Assembly: GCA_013327885.1 (NCBI GenBank)
Contig: JABUMY010000001.1
Location: 248,001-312,000 of the forward strand
Direction of reading: 5' to 3'
DNA: 64,000 nt
Source of the DNA: Flavisolibacter longurius
GTDB lineage: Bacteria > Bacteroidota > Bacteroidia > Chitinophagales > Chitinophagaceae
The notes beneath the pieces were generated by a model. It did not search any database and had not been told where the DNA came from. It saw only the letters and a program-made list of their open reading frames with translations. Of this stretch, positions 1-8,716 are shown one piece after another (within the stretch, counting starts at the first letter, position 1; each line of letters starts with the position of its first letter). Position numbers and translations under genes: made by a program.

Positions 1-1734
1 AGTTCCGCCATTTTATATGGCCAGGTGGCACCCGGCGGAATCGTGAACATGGTGACCAAGCAGCCGAAGTTTAATTTTGGCGGCGAAGTATCGATGCGCA
101 CTGGAAGCTTTGACCTGTACAAACCTTCTTTTGATGTGTACGGACCGCTTTCTTCTTCCGTGGCTTATCGCGTTAACGGTACGTACGAAAAAGCCGGCAG
201 CTACCGCGATGGCGTGAATTCGGAGCGTTATTATGTAAACCCCTCGCTGCTGTTCAAGCTGAGTGATAAAACCGATATTGTGCTGGAAGGCGATTACCTG
301 AAGCACGATTTTACCCCTGATTTTGGCATTCCCAGCTGGGATAACACCGAAGTTCCTGAGCTGCCCCGCGGCGCCTTTTTTGGCGAAAGATGGCAGTACA
401 GCAAGGTTGACCAGGCGACGGCTACCGTTACCCTGCGTCACCGCTTTAACGATGCCTGGAAGTTGAACACCTCTGCTTCTTACCAAAATTACCAGCGTGA
501 CTACCTGGCTATTGAACGGCTGCAGGCCAAGGCCAACGGCGACCTTGACAGACCCCTAGGCAGGCAGCAAAATGAGGAGAATTATGCTACGGCACAAGTA
601 AACCTTGTGGGTAAATTTGCCACCGGCACCATGGAGCACAACCTGCTGGCCGGCATAGATGCCGATCTTACGGTAACCGACAACACCGACTTTAGTTTTC
701 CTTCATCTACCTACGACAAGATCAACATTTTTGACCCGGCCAAATTTGAACGCCGCTCCGGTATTCCCGTAGCTACCGCTATCCGCGACCGCAGGGCCCA
801 ATCGAACCGCGCCGGTATTTACGTGCAGGACCTGATCAAGCTGTCGCCGAAGTTTAATGTACTGGTGGGCGGAAGATGGTCTTATGTAGAAGCAAAAGGC
901 ATTGATTCTACCAACCTGGCCACTGGCGTTAAAGTCACCGGTAAATCAAAATACGACAACGCCTTTTCGCCACGGGTAGGTGTGGTGTACAAGCCAACAG
1001 GAACAACATCTGTATTTGCCAGCTATGCCAATTCCTTTACCGTGAACAGCGGGCAGGATATTAACGGAAACGTGTTGCCGCCGTCTATCATCGATCAATT
1101 TGAAGTAGGTGTTAAGAACGAGTTCCTGAACGGAAAGCTTTCTGCAAACGTAACCCTGTATCGTATTGTCAACAACAACCTGGTGCAAACCCTGCCCTTC
1201 CTGCCGGACGGATCGGTGAATACCATTTCAAGCATCAAAGCACTAACAGGACAAACCATCAGCGATGGGGTAGAAGTGGACTTCGCCGCTCACCCGGTCA
1301 AAGGACTTGACATCACCGCCGGCTACAGCTACAACTATGCCCGTTACACCAAAACGCCGGAAAGCACGGGCAGCAACAAAGAAGGCGAACGACTGGTAAA
1401 CAACCCGGCCAACACGGCCAATGGAACGGTGTTTTACACCTTCCACAACACGCCGCTGAAAGGCTTCCGGATTGGCGCTTCGGTGTTTTACATTGGCGAG
1501 CGGTTTGGCGGCTGGAACAACACCACCAACCAATCGCAGGCTTATTCAAGGCTGATTCCCGTAGACGGCTTCACCACGCTTGACCTGTCGGCCGGCTATA
1601 CCTGGAAAAAAGTTTCGCTGCTTGGAAAGGTGGCCAACGTAACCAATACATTCAACTATTTTATGCATGAGAATTACAGCATCAACCCCATTCCGCCAAC
1701 ACAGTTTGTGGCAACGGTTTCCTATAAATTTTAA
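1..1734 (+). CDS. TonB-dependent siderophore receptor, 5'-truncated by window edge
   Basis: The reading frame is open from base 1, so the first codon inside the window is not the start; 577 residues are visible. Residues 6-22 read YGQVAPGGIVNMVTKQP, the conserved plug-domain stretch of siderophore receptors of the FhuA/FpvA type. The rest is a beta-barrel with alternating aromatic and polar residues, and it ends in a terminal Phe (VSYKF), the usual outer-membrane insertion signal. The protein would import a ferric siderophore across the outer membrane with TonB energy. It is followed by a strong terminator and then a PepSY membrane protein, a common pairing in iron uptake. The signal peptide and TonB box lie outside the window. 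Substrate cannot be told from sequence. Confidence 0.93.
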   Translation, partial: SSAILYGQVAPGGIVNMVTKQPKFNFGGEVSMRTGSFDLYKPSFDVYGPLSSSVAYRVNGTYEKAGSYRDGVNSERYYVNPSLLFKLSDKTDIVLEGDYLKHDFTPDFGIPSWDNTEVPELPRGAFFGERWQYSKVDQATATVTLRHRFNDAWKLNTSASYQNYQRDYLAIERLQAKANGDLDRPLGRQQNEENYATAQVNLVGKFATGTMEHNLLAGIDADLTVTDNTDFSFPSSTYDKINIFDPAKFERRSGIPVATAIRDRRAQSNRAGIYVQDLIKLSPKFNVLVGGRWSYVEAKGIDSTNLATGVKVTGKSKYDNAFSPRVGVVYKPTGTTSVFASYANSFTVNSGQDINGNVLPPSIIDQFEVGVKNEFLNGKLSANVTLYRIVNNNLVQTLPFLPDGSVNTISSIKALTGQTISDGVEVDFAAHPVKGLDITAGYSYNYARYTKTPESTGSNKEGERLVNNPANTANGTVFYTFHNTPLKGFRIGASVFYIGERFGGWNNTTNQSQAYSRLIPVDGFTTLDLSAGYTWKKVSLLGKVANVTNTFNYFMHENYSINPIPPTQFVATVSYKF

Positions 1735-1747
1735 TTAAACTTTATTC

Positions 1748-1784
1748 AAAAGAGGCAGAACACCGAATGTTTTGCCTCTTTTTG
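1748..1784 (+). terminator. Rho-independent terminator after TonB receptor
   Basis: A 15-bp stem (1748-1762 with 1768-1782, one G-T pair) closes a 5-base loop and runs into a short T tract. It lies 14 bases after the receptor stop codon and before the PepSY gene, so the two genes are probably separate transcripts or only partly coupled. Confidence 0.8.
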
Positions 1785-1806
1785 CATCCGCAAACCTGCA
1801 CTCTTC

Positions 1807-3054
1807 ATGAAAGTTTTTTTTCGCCGCATTCACCTTTATTTAAGCTTTGCCGCCGGCCTGGTCATCCTTATCTGCTGCCTTACCGGGGCGATTCTTGTTT
1901 TTGAAAAGGACCTGATGATGGTCTTTAACAAAGAACGTTATTACGTGGAAGCCACGGGCAACCGGCTGTCGGCCGATAGCCTGGTAAGCAGTGTCAAAAA
2001 AGCCTATCCCGATGCTAAAGTGAATGGCATCAAGCTTTACCAGGAAGCCGACCGCTCTGCAGAACTAAGTGTAGCCTTTGGTAAAAAAGCTGACAAAGGC
2101 GGGGCAAAAGTCGCTGGCGAAAAACCGGCAGAGAAAAAGGCCGAAGGGGACAAAGCCGGCGGCAAAGGAAAAGAAGGTGCGAAGAGCGCTGCTCCTCAAC
2201 GGCAGCCGGGTTTTACCATTTTTGTCAATCCTTACACCGGCCAGGTGCTGGATAAATATACTTACAGCGAAACAGGCTGGTACACCGTATTTGCCCTGCA
2301 CCGCTGGCTGCTGGGTGGCAACAACAGCATCGGTAAGCTGATCGTAGGCATTTCTACACTGCTCTTTCTTTTTATTTTGATCACGGGCATCATTCTGTGG
2401 TGGCCTAAAACGGTCAAGATCATGAAGCAGCGCATCAACATTAAATGGGGCGCCGGCTGGAAGCGGATCAACCACGACATGCATCTGGTGTTTGGTTTTT
2501 ACAGTGCCATCTTTCTTTTCATTTTTTCATTTACCGGCCTGGCCTGGTCATTCGAGTGGTTTAACAAGGGCATTTACACCGTTACCAATTCGCCCATGAA
2601 AGGCCCTGAGCCGCCAAAGTCAACGTTTATTGCCGATGCCAAGCGAATTTCTTTCGATAAGGCTTTGGCAGCAGCCCAAACCCTATATCCCTCCGCCGAA
2701 TATTTCAACATCGCGGCGCCAAAAGATTCAACAGAACCTATCAGCGTATCGCGGCTCGGCGCCGGTGCAGTACATGAATCGGCGACCGACGCCGTTTATG
2801 TCGACCAATATTCGGGTGCCGTACTGGGCAAAATGGCCTTTGGCGAAAGAAGCTTGGGCGCACAGGTGCGGTCGTCTTTTAAACCCATTCATACGGGCAG
2901 CATCTGGGGCATGCCCTCCAAGATCATTGCCTTTATAACCTGCCTTTTAGGTGTAACCTTTCCCATCACCGGCACCATTATGTGGTACAACCGCACCCGC
3001 AAGAAAAAGGCAGCCGGGAAGAGAAAAGTTTCCGAAGCTGAAATGGTTGCGTAG
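1807..3054 (+). CDS. PepSY-associated TM domain protein (PiuB-like)
   Basis: 415 residues with four membrane segments at about 10-33, 176-198, 226-250 and 371-393, the arrangement of the PepSY-associated TM family found beside siderophore receptors and proposed to take part in periplasmic or inner-membrane reduction of ferric siderophores. His residues at helix ends (ALHRW near 166, NHDMH near 223, KPIHTG near 362) fit haem-binding positions described for this family (established for relatives, inferred here). Residues about 93-131 form a Lys/Ala/Gly-rich low-complexity insertion between the first helix and the PepSY part. ATG start, 72 bases after the receptor stop. Confidence 0.85.
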   Translation: MKVFFRRIHLYLSFAAGLVILICCLTGAILVFEKDLMMVFNKERYYVEATGNRLSADSLVSSVKKAYPDAKVNGIKLYQEADRSAELSVAFGKKADKGGAKVAGEKPAEKKAEGDKAGGKGKEGAKSAAPQRQPGFTIFVNPYTGQVLDKYTYSETGWYTVFALHRWLLGGNNSIGKLIVGISTLLFLFILITGIILWWPKTVKIMKQRINIKWGAGWKRINHDMHLVFGFYSAIFLFIFSFTGLAWSFEWFNKGIYTVTNSPMKGPEPPKSTFIADAKRISFDKALAAAQTLYPSAEYFNIAAPKDSTEPISVSRLGAGAVHESATDAVYVDQYSGAVLGKMAFGERSLGAQVRSSFKPIHTGSIWGMPSKIIAFITCLLGVTFPITGTIMWYNRTRKKKAAGKRKVSEAEMVA

Positions 3055-3100
3055 GTTATAGTTTACGGGTTCACAAGTTCACGGGTTTACAAGTTAGAAA
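3055..3100. repeat. Short degenerate intergenic repeats
   Basis: Three to four imperfect copies of a roughly 12-base unit built on GTTCACAAGTT / GTTTACAAGTT follow the PepSY stop codon. A similar AT-rich unit family occurs at 5051-5152. Such runs are common in intergenic DNA of this phylum; no coding function is visible. Confidence 0.5.
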
Positions 3101-3128
3101 AGCAATATTAGCGTTTTGCATCAGATAC

Positions 3129-3163
3129 AAAATGGCTGTCCTTAAAACGGGTGGCCATTTTTC
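3129..3163 (+). terminator. Rho-independent terminator after PepSY gene
   Basis: AAAATGGC (3129-3136) pairs with GCCATTTT (3154-3161), extended inward by several more pairs, followed by T residues. It separates the iron gene from the exonuclease III gene. Confidence 0.65.
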
Positions 3164-3195
3164 ATTTCAGCCCTTTCTGCGCCAACAGTTGCTAT

Positions 3196-3203
3196 TATCT
3201 TCG
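3196..3203 (+). promoter_or_regulatory. Probable -7 box for exonuclease III gene
   Basis: TATCTTCG differs at one base from the Bacteroidota -7 consensus TAnnTTTG and sits 5 bases before the ATG, implying a very short or absent leader. A box of the same form (TACCTTCG) precedes pdxH. No clear -33 element was found. Confidence 0.4.
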
Positions 3204-3208
3204 CTGCC

Positions 3209-3997
3209 ATGAAAATCATTAGCTACAATGTAAATGGTTTGCGGGCAGCCATGAAAAAAGGCTTTACCGATTGGCTGCAAACCCATCCTGCCGATGTGAT
3301 CTGCATCCAGGAAAACAAAGCGCAGCAAAGCGATGTGGATGTAAAAGCGTTGCACGACCTGGGCTATCATGACCATTGGTTTTGCGCCCAGAAAAAAGGC
3401 TACAGCGGCGTTACCGTTTTTACCAAGACCCATCCCGACAGCGTGCAATGCGGTACCGGTCACCAGGTGAGCGATGATGAAGGAAGGGTGATCCAGCTGA
3501 CATTTGGAAAGCTGCGGTTGATCAATGCCTATTTTCCTTCCGGTACGTCCGGCGATGAACGCCAAACCTACAAGTACCAGTGGCTGGATGAGTTCTACGA
3601 TTACTTGCAGGACCTGCGAAAAACGAACCCTTACATCATCGTTTGCGGCGATTACAACATTGCGCACAAAGAAATAGACATTCACAACCCGAAAGGAAAT
3701 AAGAATACGTCAGGCTTTTTGCCCGAAGAGCGTGCCTGGATGGACAAGTTTTACAGCAATGGATGGACGGATGTTTTTCGCCACTTTAAGCAGGAGCCAC
3801 ACCGCTACACCTGGTGGAGCCAGCGCTTTCCGAAAGTGCGGCTGGAGAACAAAGGCTGGCGCATCGACTATATATCGGCAACGGATACCCTAAAACCTTA
3901 TTTGAAGGATGCGGAGATCTACCATGATATAAAGCACAGCGATCATTGTCCGGTGTATGCAGAAATTGATGTGCAAGCGTTAAATGCAACAACATGA
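3209..3997 (+). CDS. xth: Exodeoxyribonuclease III
   Basis: 262 residues, full family length. It degrades one strand of duplex DNA 3' to 5' and cuts abasic sites in base-excision repair. Visible AP-endonuclease motifs are SYNVNGLRA at the N-terminus (metal-binding Asn), IQENK (metal-binding Glu), GDYNIAH (catalytic Asp/Asn), RIDYI and the C-terminal SDHCPV (catalytic Asp-His). The stop codon overlaps the start of the DUF4286 gene in an ATGA arrangement, so the two are translated together. Confidence 0.96.
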   Translation: MKIISYNVNGLRAAMKKGFTDWLQTHPADVICIQENKAQQSDVDVKALHDLGYHDHWFCAQKKGYSGVTVFTKTHPDSVQCGTGHQVSDDEGRVIQLTFGKLRLINAYFPSGTSGDERQTYKYQWLDEFYDYLQDLRKTNPYIIVCGDYNIAHKEIDIHNPKGNKNTSGFLPEERAWMDKFYSNGWTDVFRHFKQEPHRYTWWSQRFPKVRLENKGWRIDYISATDTLKPYLKDAEIYHDIKHSDHCPVYAEIDVQALNATT

Positions 3998-4314
3998 TCA
4001 TTTACAACGTAACGATAAAAGTAGATGCCACTATTGCCGAACCCTGGCTGGCCTGGCTGCTGGAAGAACATATTCCGGAAGTCATGCAAACGGGATGCTT
4101 TAGCAGCAACAAAGTCGTGCGACTTTTGGAGGTGGACGAAACCGAAGGACCTACCTACGCCATTCAATATAATGCTGAGTCCAAGGCTAATTATAACCGG
4201 TACATACAGGTGCATGCAGGAAGGTTGCAGGAATTGTCGTACCTGAAATGGGGTAACCGGTTTATTGCATTTCGCAGTGTAATGCAGGTGGTGCGGGACA
4301 ATGCAAGCGAATAA
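3994..4314 (+). CDS. DUF4286 family protein
   Basis: 106 residues. The order YNVTIKVD, W..WL.EHIPEVM..G, FSSNKVVRLLEVDE and the C-terminal RF.AFRSVMQVV match the DUF4286 family, small alpha/beta proteins of Bacteroidota with no known function. The ATG overlaps the exonuclease III stop by four bases. No signal peptide; likely cytoplasmic. Confidence 0.85.
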   Translation: MIIYNVTIKVDATIAEPWLAWLLEEHIPEVMQTGCFSSNKVVRLLEVDETEGPTYAIQYNAESKANYNRYIQVHAGRLQELSYLKWGNRFIAFRSVMQVVRDNASE

Positions 4315-4507
4315 AATGTATGTGAACGGCTTTGAATGCGGTGCGGAAGTTTGTTGCCAAACGCACTGATTCTTTGTTGTAAATGTGAATTGAAAAAATA
4401 TAATATGGTGTGCAAGGATGCGAAATGCAATATTACTGTTTTTCGCAAACCCTTGTCAGTAGCGGGTTACAGGCCGCAGCTTATTGTATAAAAAAGCGGA
4501 AATTTAT

Positions 4508-4537
4508 TTTGTTGCAATGGAAAACCGTCTATTTTTG
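4508..4537 (+). promoter_or_regulatory. Bacteroidota-type promoter of HU gene
   Basis: TTTG at 4508-4511 is followed after 18 bases by TATTTTTG at 4530-4537, a full match to the TTTG-N(17-23)-TAnnTTTG promoter recognised by the primary sigma factor of this phylum. It lies 30 bases before the HU start codon. It is the best promoter seen in the window. Confidence 0.8.
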
Positions 4538-4566
4538 TTGCCATCTAATTTTTTAAAAAAATAACT

Positions 4567-4836
4567 ATGAACAAAGCTGAACTGATCGCGAAGATTGCCG
4601 AAGATGCTGGCATCACCAAGACGCAGGCTAACACCACATTGGATTCTTTTGTGGAAGCAGTTACCAAAACACTGAAAGGTGGTGGTAAAGTAACCCTGGT
4701 TGGTTTTGGAACGTTTTCTGTTTCCAAGCGTGCTGCCCGCAACGGTCGTAACCCCCAAACCGGCGAAGTGATCAAGATCAAAGCTCGCAAAGTTGCCCGC
4801 TTCAAAGCTGGTAAAGAGCTTTCTGCCAAGTTGTAA
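4567..4836 (+). CDS. HU family DNA-binding protein
   Basis: 89 residues. HU proteins are dimeric nucleoid proteins that bend DNA. The family pattern is clear: MNKAELI.KIAE..G at the N-terminus, GFGTFSV in the centre, the [13 protein letters not shown]-binding arm with its tip Pro, and the C-terminal FKAGKELS. A strong promoter lies upstream and a strong terminator downstream, as expected for a highly expressed single gene. HU rather than IHF is preferred because the N-terminal and arm residues match HU. Confidence 0.95.
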   Translation: MNKAELIAKIAEDAGITKTQANTTLDSFVEAVTKTLKGGGKVTLVGFGTFSVSKRAARNGRNPQTGEVIKIKARKVARFKAGKELSAKL

Positions 4837-4858
4837 TCAACTGCTGAACCGAATTGAG

Positions 4859-4892
4859 AGTCTCCTGGCGATCAGGAGACTTTTCTTTTTCT
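4859..4892 (+). terminator. Rho-independent terminator after HU gene
   Basis: A perfect 9-bp stem (4859-4867 with 4873-4881) around a 5-base loop, followed by a T-rich tract. Confidence 0.88.
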
Positions 4893-4896
4893 GCCG

Positions 4897-4904
4897 TACA
4901 TTTG
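4897..4904 (+). promoter_or_regulatory. -7 box for THX gene
   Basis: TACATTTG is an exact TAnnTTTG box, 17 bases before the THX start codon. It directly follows the HU terminator, so THX has its own promoter. No convincing TTTG is seen at the -33 spacing. Confidence 0.55.
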
Positions 4905-4921
4905 CACATTAAATATTTATT

Positions 4922-5056
4922 ATGGGAAGAGGTGATAAGAAAACCAAAAAAGGAAAAATCTTCAAAGGCTCATTTGGCAAGGCAAGGCCAGCCAGTGATA
5001 AAAAGATAACCGGCACGCAGCCAGGTACTGCTGTGAAGAAAACTACAGAAGGTTGA
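4922..5056 (+). CDS. 30S ribosomal protein THX (bS31 family)
   Basis: A 44-residue gene that begins MGRGDKKTKKGKI and continues FKGSFGKARPA, the signature of THX, a small basic peptide bound in the head of the 30S subunit. The protein is strongly positive (many Lys, few acidic residues). A TAnnTTTG promoter box lies 17 bases upstream. The stop codon TGA at 5054-5056 sits at the edge of an AT-rich repeat palindrome. Compared with the minimal THX of Thermus, the C-terminus has an extra short Thr/Lys tail. Confidence 0.85.
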   Translation: MGRGDKKTKKGKIFKGSFGKARPASDKKITGTQPGTAVKKTTEG

Positions 5057-5152
5057 TAAGTTAGTAGGTTAATAGGTTGATAAGTTAATGAGGCATGCAC
5101 TGCCGCGATTTTCGAATCAACTTATTAACCTATCAACTTTATTAACTAATTA
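5051..5152. repeat. AT-rich imperfect palindrome between thx and pdxH
   Basis: Left arm 5051-5089 consists of degenerate copies of a GGTTGATAAGTTA unit; right arm 5117-5152 is its approximate reverse complement (TCAACTTATTAACCTATCAA). The genes on either side converge, so the stem of about 25 bp could serve as a two-way terminator. It also belongs to the same family of degenerate intergenic repeats as 3055-3100. Confidence 0.6.
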
Positions 5153-5794
5153 GGGTGCCAGTCGTTCGATTTTCCAGGCACCGTTTGGGTCCAATGTATA
5201 CTGGATTCTGTCGTGCAGGCGGCTAAAGCGGCCTTGCCAGAACTCAACAATCACCGGCTTTACACGATAACCGCCCCAGTGCGGCGGACGTGGGATTTCT
5301 ACCTCCCGGAATTCTTCTTTCTTGTTTTCAAATACCTGCTCCAGCCACTCCCTGTTTTCAATGGGTTGACTTTGTGGCGATGCCCAGGCCCCGATGCGGC
5401 TGCCCACCGGGCGGGAATGAAAATACACATCACTTTCTTCTTCGGTTACTCTTGTTACAATCCCGGAGATGCGAACCTGTCGCTCCAGTTCCTTCCAGAA
5501 AAAAACAAGACAGGCTTTTGGGTTTTCTTTTACCTGAGTTGCTTTGAAGCTTTTGTAGTTGGTGTAAAAAACAAAGCCTTCTTCATCAAATCCCTTCAGC
5601 AGCACAATGCGGGCAGAGGGAAGGCCATCCGCAGACGCCGTTGCCAGTGTCATCGCATTGGGCTCCGAAATTTCGGAAGCGATCACCTGGTCCCACCAGG
5701 TTTGAAACTGTGCGATGGGATTTGCCGCTACACTGTCTTCGAGCAGCGTTTGCGAGGAATAGTCAATCCGGAGGTCGGCAATGGCTTTGTTCAT
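5150..5794 (-). CDS. pdxH: Pyridoxamine 5'-phosphate oxidase
   Basis: 214 residues, full length. The FMN enzyme oxidises pyridoxamine- or pyridoxine-5'-phosphate to pyridoxal phosphate, the last step of vitamin B6 synthesis and salvage. Family features include NAMTLATA near the N-terminus, SARIVLLKG, FYTNYKS.K, ACLVFFW, RQVRI.G, the SRP.GS.IGAWAS segment, and the C-terminal pyridoxal-phosphate region FWQG...RLHDRI followed by W...RLAP. The stop overlaps the edge of the repeat palindrome. A TACCTTCG box stands 4 bases before its start. Confidence 0.96.
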   Translation of the reverse strand: MNKAIADLRIDYSSQTLLEDSVAANPIAQFQTWWDQVIASEISEPNAMTLATASADGLPSARIVLLKGFDEEGFVFYTNYKSFKATQVKENPKACLVFFWKELERQVRISGIVTRVTEEESDVYFHSRPVGSRIGAWASPQSQPIENREWLEQVFENKKEEFREVEIPRPPHWGGYRVKPVIVEFWQGRFSRLHDRIQYTLDPNGAWKIERLAP

Positions 5795-5798
5795 GGTG

Positions 5799-5806
5799 CG
5801 AAGGTA
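5799..5806 (-). promoter_or_regulatory. Probable -7 box of pdxH
   Basis: On the minus strand the bases read TACCTTCG, one mismatch from TAnnTTTG, 4 bases before the ATG. The same near-leaderless geometry is seen before the exonuclease III gene. Confidence 0.35.
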
Positions 5807-6227
5807 GGAAAGGGTAGGAGGAGGAGATTTGCGTTTTATCTTTTATAAATGGATTTTTTCGTCAAAAGAATTTTTGAGCGGCTATAGCTACAAGAGTTCT
5901 TTTGTTGCGAAGCAACGACACTGCTTATGTCATTTTACCGCAAATGGATACAGTCTACTAAACCTCTACTTACTTAAAAATGATTGATCAATGATAGCGA
6001 CGTAACTGATAGTAATCATTGTTTTCGATGGCGTTGCTTTCCTACCTTGTTTGTCCCAAATAGAAACACTCGATGCACAGTTCGATACAATAGACGGTTG
6101 ACTGCACAGGCATCTCTTCCTCCTGCCTCAGATAATGCATTTGCCGGCCATTCCAGGCAGAGCCAAGTTCTTCGTACCATATTGAATGCAACCTGATAAG
6201 TGAACATTCAAATCAAAACATATAGGT
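5807..6227. other. Intergenic region without recognised gene
   Basis: About 420 bases between the divergent pdxH and delta-60 protein genes. It contains a small hairpin GTTGCGAAGCAAC near 5915, but no tRNA, no convincing open frame and no full promoter motif. Presumably it holds the promoter of the downstream secreted protein. Confidence 0.5.
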
Positions 6228-8369
6228 ATGAAAAAGCTATTGCTAACACTCGTTTCGATGTGTATGCTCACGGCGGCATTCAGCCAGGTGGGCCATCTTG
6301 ATCCGGCGTACGGTGATAACGGCATTAAAGTTCTCGGACCTCCGGTCAGTCCCCCACTCGTACTTCCTCACAAGACTTACCCTGCAGAAGAGGGCGGGTA
6401 TTATGCTGTTTATGAAGAAATGATCTTCAAGTTCCTGAAGGATGGTACTGTCGATGTCACCTTTGGCAACAGCGGGGTTGTGATGGTAGGTAACTACCTT
6501 CCCAATGGCATGTTCGTCTACCAAGGCTCTGTCAGGCAGGAAGATGGACGAATCACTGTAGCCGGCACCGATGGCGGATTCCGCAGTGATGCCTACATTT
6601 TTCGGTTCAATCCGGATGGTACATTGAATCAACAGGTAAAAGTGGGCTCAGATGAAGTACCTGCACTCTTCTTTTTCGAAGAAGTGCAATCTATCACTTT
6701 ACAAAATGACCTGGTAGTTGTTGCCGGAATCAGTTTTTCTAGTGTAGTCAACTCTACCAGCTTTTTCGCCAGGGTCCTTTATCCAGATGGAGAAATAACA
6801 GAGGTTGAGTCTCGCCATTACTTTTATGATCATGATTATAGCTATAGTGATGGCAACCATGAATATTTTTATGAAGGCTGGTCGAGTTTTCCACGCCTTC
6901 CCGTTGGAGCAGTTGTGGAAAATAATGGCAGTGTTACTATGGTTGTTCCTGGACCTTACACAGAAACTGTTACTGAAGTTCAGGGTTTTATCTTTCATAA
7001 TTTTTCAATTGGTAACATGAGTGCAATGCCTGCTTTCCCGGATGATGCGTACACACCGCCACCAGCAAGTAATGGCAAGGCCGTTGATCTTCGCTCTGTT
7101 GAGAACCCGGCTACCGGTAATACAGATTTTCTCGTTACCGTTTATAAAGACGATGGGACCATCGACGAAAGCTTTGGCAACAACGGCAGCGTACAGATCG
7201 ATTTTGGCGGCCAGGATATTCCGAAAGCCTATGTATGGCAGGGGACGCAACTGATTGTAGGTGGCAATTCAACCGACCCGGCTTCCGGCCAAACTTCTTT
7301 TGCCCTGGCTCGCTTGAACAGTAATGGCTCCCTTGACATGCGCTTCGACAATGATGGCAAACAACTCACCTTCCGCGAGGGCTTGCTTTTCAATTTGCAG
7401 CGACTTGCTATTCAGCAAAATGGGCAGGAAAACAGGCTTTTTGCCGTAGGGGATAAACTGATCGTGGCCTATATCCTGGAAGAGATAGGATATCTCACGC
7501 TGACCTGCCCATCGAATATTGCAGTGATGACTGATGCAGGTTTGTGCACAGCGGTTGTAAACGGCATTGACCCGGTTGTTTCCCCAATGGGTGCAGTAGT
7601 GCTATATACTTTGGGAGGTGCTACCACAGGCAGCGGAACAGGTAGTGTCAGTGGGAAGGTTTTCAATAAAGGCGTTACGCTTGTTACTTATACCCTTGCC
7701 GACGATCCTTCTAAATCCTGTTCCTTTACAGTTACAATAAATGATAAAGAGGCTCCGGTTATCAGCAATGTTTCAGCAAGTACCACTACTCTTTGGCCCC
7801 CGAATCATAAAATGGTGGATGTATGGGTTGGCTATACCCTCAGCGACAATTGCCGTGCAACGGCAACGCTTTCCGTTAGCAGCAATGAACCGCAGGCCAG
7901 CACTGATCCTGAGGATAAGTCTCCCGACTGGATTATTGTGGATGCTCACCGTGTGCAGCTACGGGCAGAACGGTTGGGCGATGGCCGAATCTATACCATT
8001 ACTGTTGTTGCCACTGATGGCAGTGGAAACAGCACTAAGAAAAGCATTGTGGTCACCGTGCCCAAGAACATGGGCAAAAACAGTTACCCAACTGTAAACA
8101 AAGGAAACCATAAAGACGGCAAAGAGAAAGAACTTCTTGTTAGCGTACTTTCTAACCCGAGTGCCGGCAACTTTACCCTGGTTCTGCAGAGTAAAAGTCA
8201 AAAGCGCATTACCCTGCGTGTGTCGGATGCACAGGGAAGAGTTGTTGAAACCCGCAGCAACCTGGGAGCAGGCACTATTCAATTGGGAAGCCGCTACAAA
8301 GCCGGTGTATACCATGTGGAACTGGTACAGGGAAATGACCGCGTTACTGTCAGTCTGGTGAAGCTTTAA
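6228..8369 (+). CDS. Secreted delta-60 repeat / HYR-like protein with type A T9SS sorting domain
   Basis: 713 residues. A signal peptide (about 1-19) is followed by delta-60-type beta repeats, seen as LDPAYGDNGIKVL near the start, DVTFGNSGV near 81, DESFGNNGS near 313 and DMRFDNDGK near 370. Residues about 425-510 resemble a HYR domain (LTCPSNIAV..D.G.C.AVV), followed by an IAPVIS-like segment with LWPPNHKMV and a Ser/Asn-rich beta domain. The last 75 residues (SNPSAGNFTL to SLVKL) form a type A C-terminal sorting domain, so the protein is exported by the type IX system and either released or anchored on the surface. Function is unknown; it is probably adhesive or structural. A terminator follows directly. 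Confidence 0.85.
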   Translation: MKKLLLTLVSMCMLTAAFSQVGHLDPAYGDNGIKVLGPPVSPPLVLPHKTYPAEEGGYYAVYEEMIFKFLKDGTVDVTFGNSGVVMVGNYLPNGMFVYQGSVRQEDGRITVAGTDGGFRSDAYIFRFNPDGTLNQQVKVGSDEVPALFFFEEVQSITLQNDLVVVAGISFSSVVNSTSFFARVLYPDGEITEVESRHYFYDHDYSYSDGNHEYFYEGWSSFPRLPVGAVVENNGSVTMVVPGPYTETVTEVQGFIFHNFSIGNMSAMPAFPDDAYTPPPASNGKAVDLRSVENPATGNTDFLVTVYKDDGTIDESFGNNGSVQIDFGGQDIPKAYVWQGTQLIVGGNSTDPASGQTSFALARLNSNGSLDMRFDNDGKQLTFREGLLFNLQRLAIQQNGQENRLFAVGDKLIVAYILEEIGYLTLTCPSNIAVMTDAGLCTAVVNGIDPVVSPMGAVVLYTLGGATTGSGTGSVSGKVFNKGVTLVTYTLADDPSKSCSFTVTINDKEAPVISNVSASTTTLWPPNHKMVDVWVGYTLSDNCRATATLSVSSNEPQASTDPEDKSPDWIIVDAHRVQLRAERLGDGRIYTITVVATDGSGNSTKKSIVVTVPKNMGKNSYPTVNKGNHKDGKEKELLVSVLSNPSAGNFTLVLQSKSQKRITLRVSDAQGRVVETRSNLGAGTIQLGSRYKAGVYHVELVQGNDRVTVSLVKL

Positions 8370-8389
8370 TTCTCTGCCTGTTCGTGGTA

Positions 8390-8419
8390 AAAGGTGGTCT
8401 TGCAGTGACCACCTTTTGT
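8390..8419 (+). terminator. Rho-independent terminator after delta-60 protein
   Basis: A perfect 10-bp stem AAAGGTGGTC / GACCACCTTT (8390-8399 with 8407-8416), 7-base loop, then a short T run. Confidence 0.85.
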
Positions 8420-8716
8420 ATTTGCCTTTCTTCTAACAGAAATGGGTTTTGGTATACGATGTTGATTTTTTAGTTGCCGCTCTTTTTAAGCATTACAGGC
8501 TGTTATACTTAAAAATGCTTAGCTATTGCAGGTTGTCAGCCAAGTAATTTTTTACTGGTAAATGAGGAATTTTTACCCTTTTGTAGTTTTAAGTAAAGCC
8601 AATTCTTTGCAAAGGCACCACAGGGCATTTGTAATTTGCGTATCGTTTAGTCTGTAAGCATTTTCTCGTTCGCCGGTCGCTGTCCATTATTGCCCTTTTC
8701 CCTTTAACTTGCCACG
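8420..8716. other. Intergenic region upstream of GH3 gene
   Basis: It contains an 8-bp inverted repeat TAAGCATT (8487-8494) / AATGCTTA (8514-8521) with a 19-base loop. No gene or canonical promoter is seen. Confidence 0.4.

Noticed and set aside
5907-5930. Small GC hairpin in the pdxH upstream region considered as tRNA part or terminator
   Set aside because: Only a short stem without T tract and without tRNA arms.
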